From Paramecium pentaurelia (taxonomy: Eukaryota; Ciliophora; Oligohymenophorea; Peniculida; Parameciidae), in NCBI GenBank assembly GCA_905183005.1, contig CAJJDO010000057.1:403296-467295 (forward strand): a DNA stretch of 64,000 bases, in the 5' to 3' direction. Below are positions 63,875-64,000 of this stretch, in pieces; position 1 is the first letter of the stretch, and every line of letters starts with the position of its first letter. The notes below the pieces were generated by a model that did no database searches, had not been told where the DNA came from, and saw only the letters and a program-made list of their open reading frames with translations. The position numbers and the translations under genes were made by a program.

Positions 63875-64000
63875 TTTATTAAAAATATTATTGTTTTGAT
63901 TTTTATTAAAAATTAATATATGTATTCATAACGAATATCTTAACAATACTGATGAATATAATTTAATCTTTTGTAAAAATATTATGAGTTTTATTTACTA
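63875..64000. other. Right window edge, upstream of the HSF gene
   Basis: 126 bp of AT-rich sequence upstream of the HSF start codon. It probably contains its promoter; no motif stands out. Confidence 0.4.

Noticed and set aside
1..64000. CRISPR arrays, insertion sequences, rRNA genes
   Set aside because: No spaced direct repeats, transposase motifs or rRNA-like stretches were seen. The three long repeats are explained by contig overlap.

Overview
The window reads as macronuclear DNA of a ciliate, most probably a Paramecium. It is very AT-rich. Its genes are open only if TAA and TAG are read as glutamine, with TGA as the sole stop, and it carries the matching tRNA-Gln with anticodon UUA. Most genes are interrupted by very small GT...AG introns (about 19-37 nt). 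Genes are close together on both strands and no internal eliminated sequences are evident. All protein calls below come from hand translation in this code with hand-placed introns; most gene models close to an exact multiple of three, which supports the intron choices.

Layout, left to right: tRNA-Gln(UUA); a small unknown gene; a 782-residue Q/N/S-rich protein; a tightly divergent pair of unknown genes (4.3-5.9 kb); a giant superfamily 1 helicase of the TRANK1 type (6.1-15.5 kb) followed by a small probably lipid-anchored protein; a coiled-coil gene divergent from a TBC (Rab-GAP) gene, then a C2-like protein with a membrane tail (16-19.9 kb); a degenerate protein arginine methyltransferase (20.6-21.6 kb); a coiled-coil gene; an ABCC/MRP transporter (24.2-28.9 kb); a Myb/SANT protein; two paralogous giant PAS-type membrane proteins arranged head to head (30.3-35.6 kb minus and 37.3-44.1 kb plus) with possible channel-gene debris between them; a coiled-coil gene; sphingosine-1-phosphate lyase packed 12 nt behind a small gene; an FCP1/SCP-like phosphatase; a PX-domain protein; a second small MG-C protein; a coiled-coil gene; an ABCA transporter (55-60.5 kb); two small unknown genes; and a heat shock transcription factor at the right end.

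Three single-N positions (8480, 12456, 38670) are each flanked by identical direct copies of about 1.1-1.3 kb. These look like contig ends that overlap but were not merged, so the helicase gene and the right-hand PAS gene are shorter in reality than drawn. Three genes (helicase, phosphatase, TBC) also need a one-base correction or an unusual splice site to stay open.

Functionally the block mixes membrane transport and lipid metabolism (ABCC, ABCA, S1P lyase, PX), membrane traffic (TBC, C2), signalling (PAS proteins, phosphatase), gene regulation (Myb, HSF, PRMT-like) and cytoskeleton-type coiled coils. There is no operon logic; neighbours look unrelated, as is usual in ciliates.
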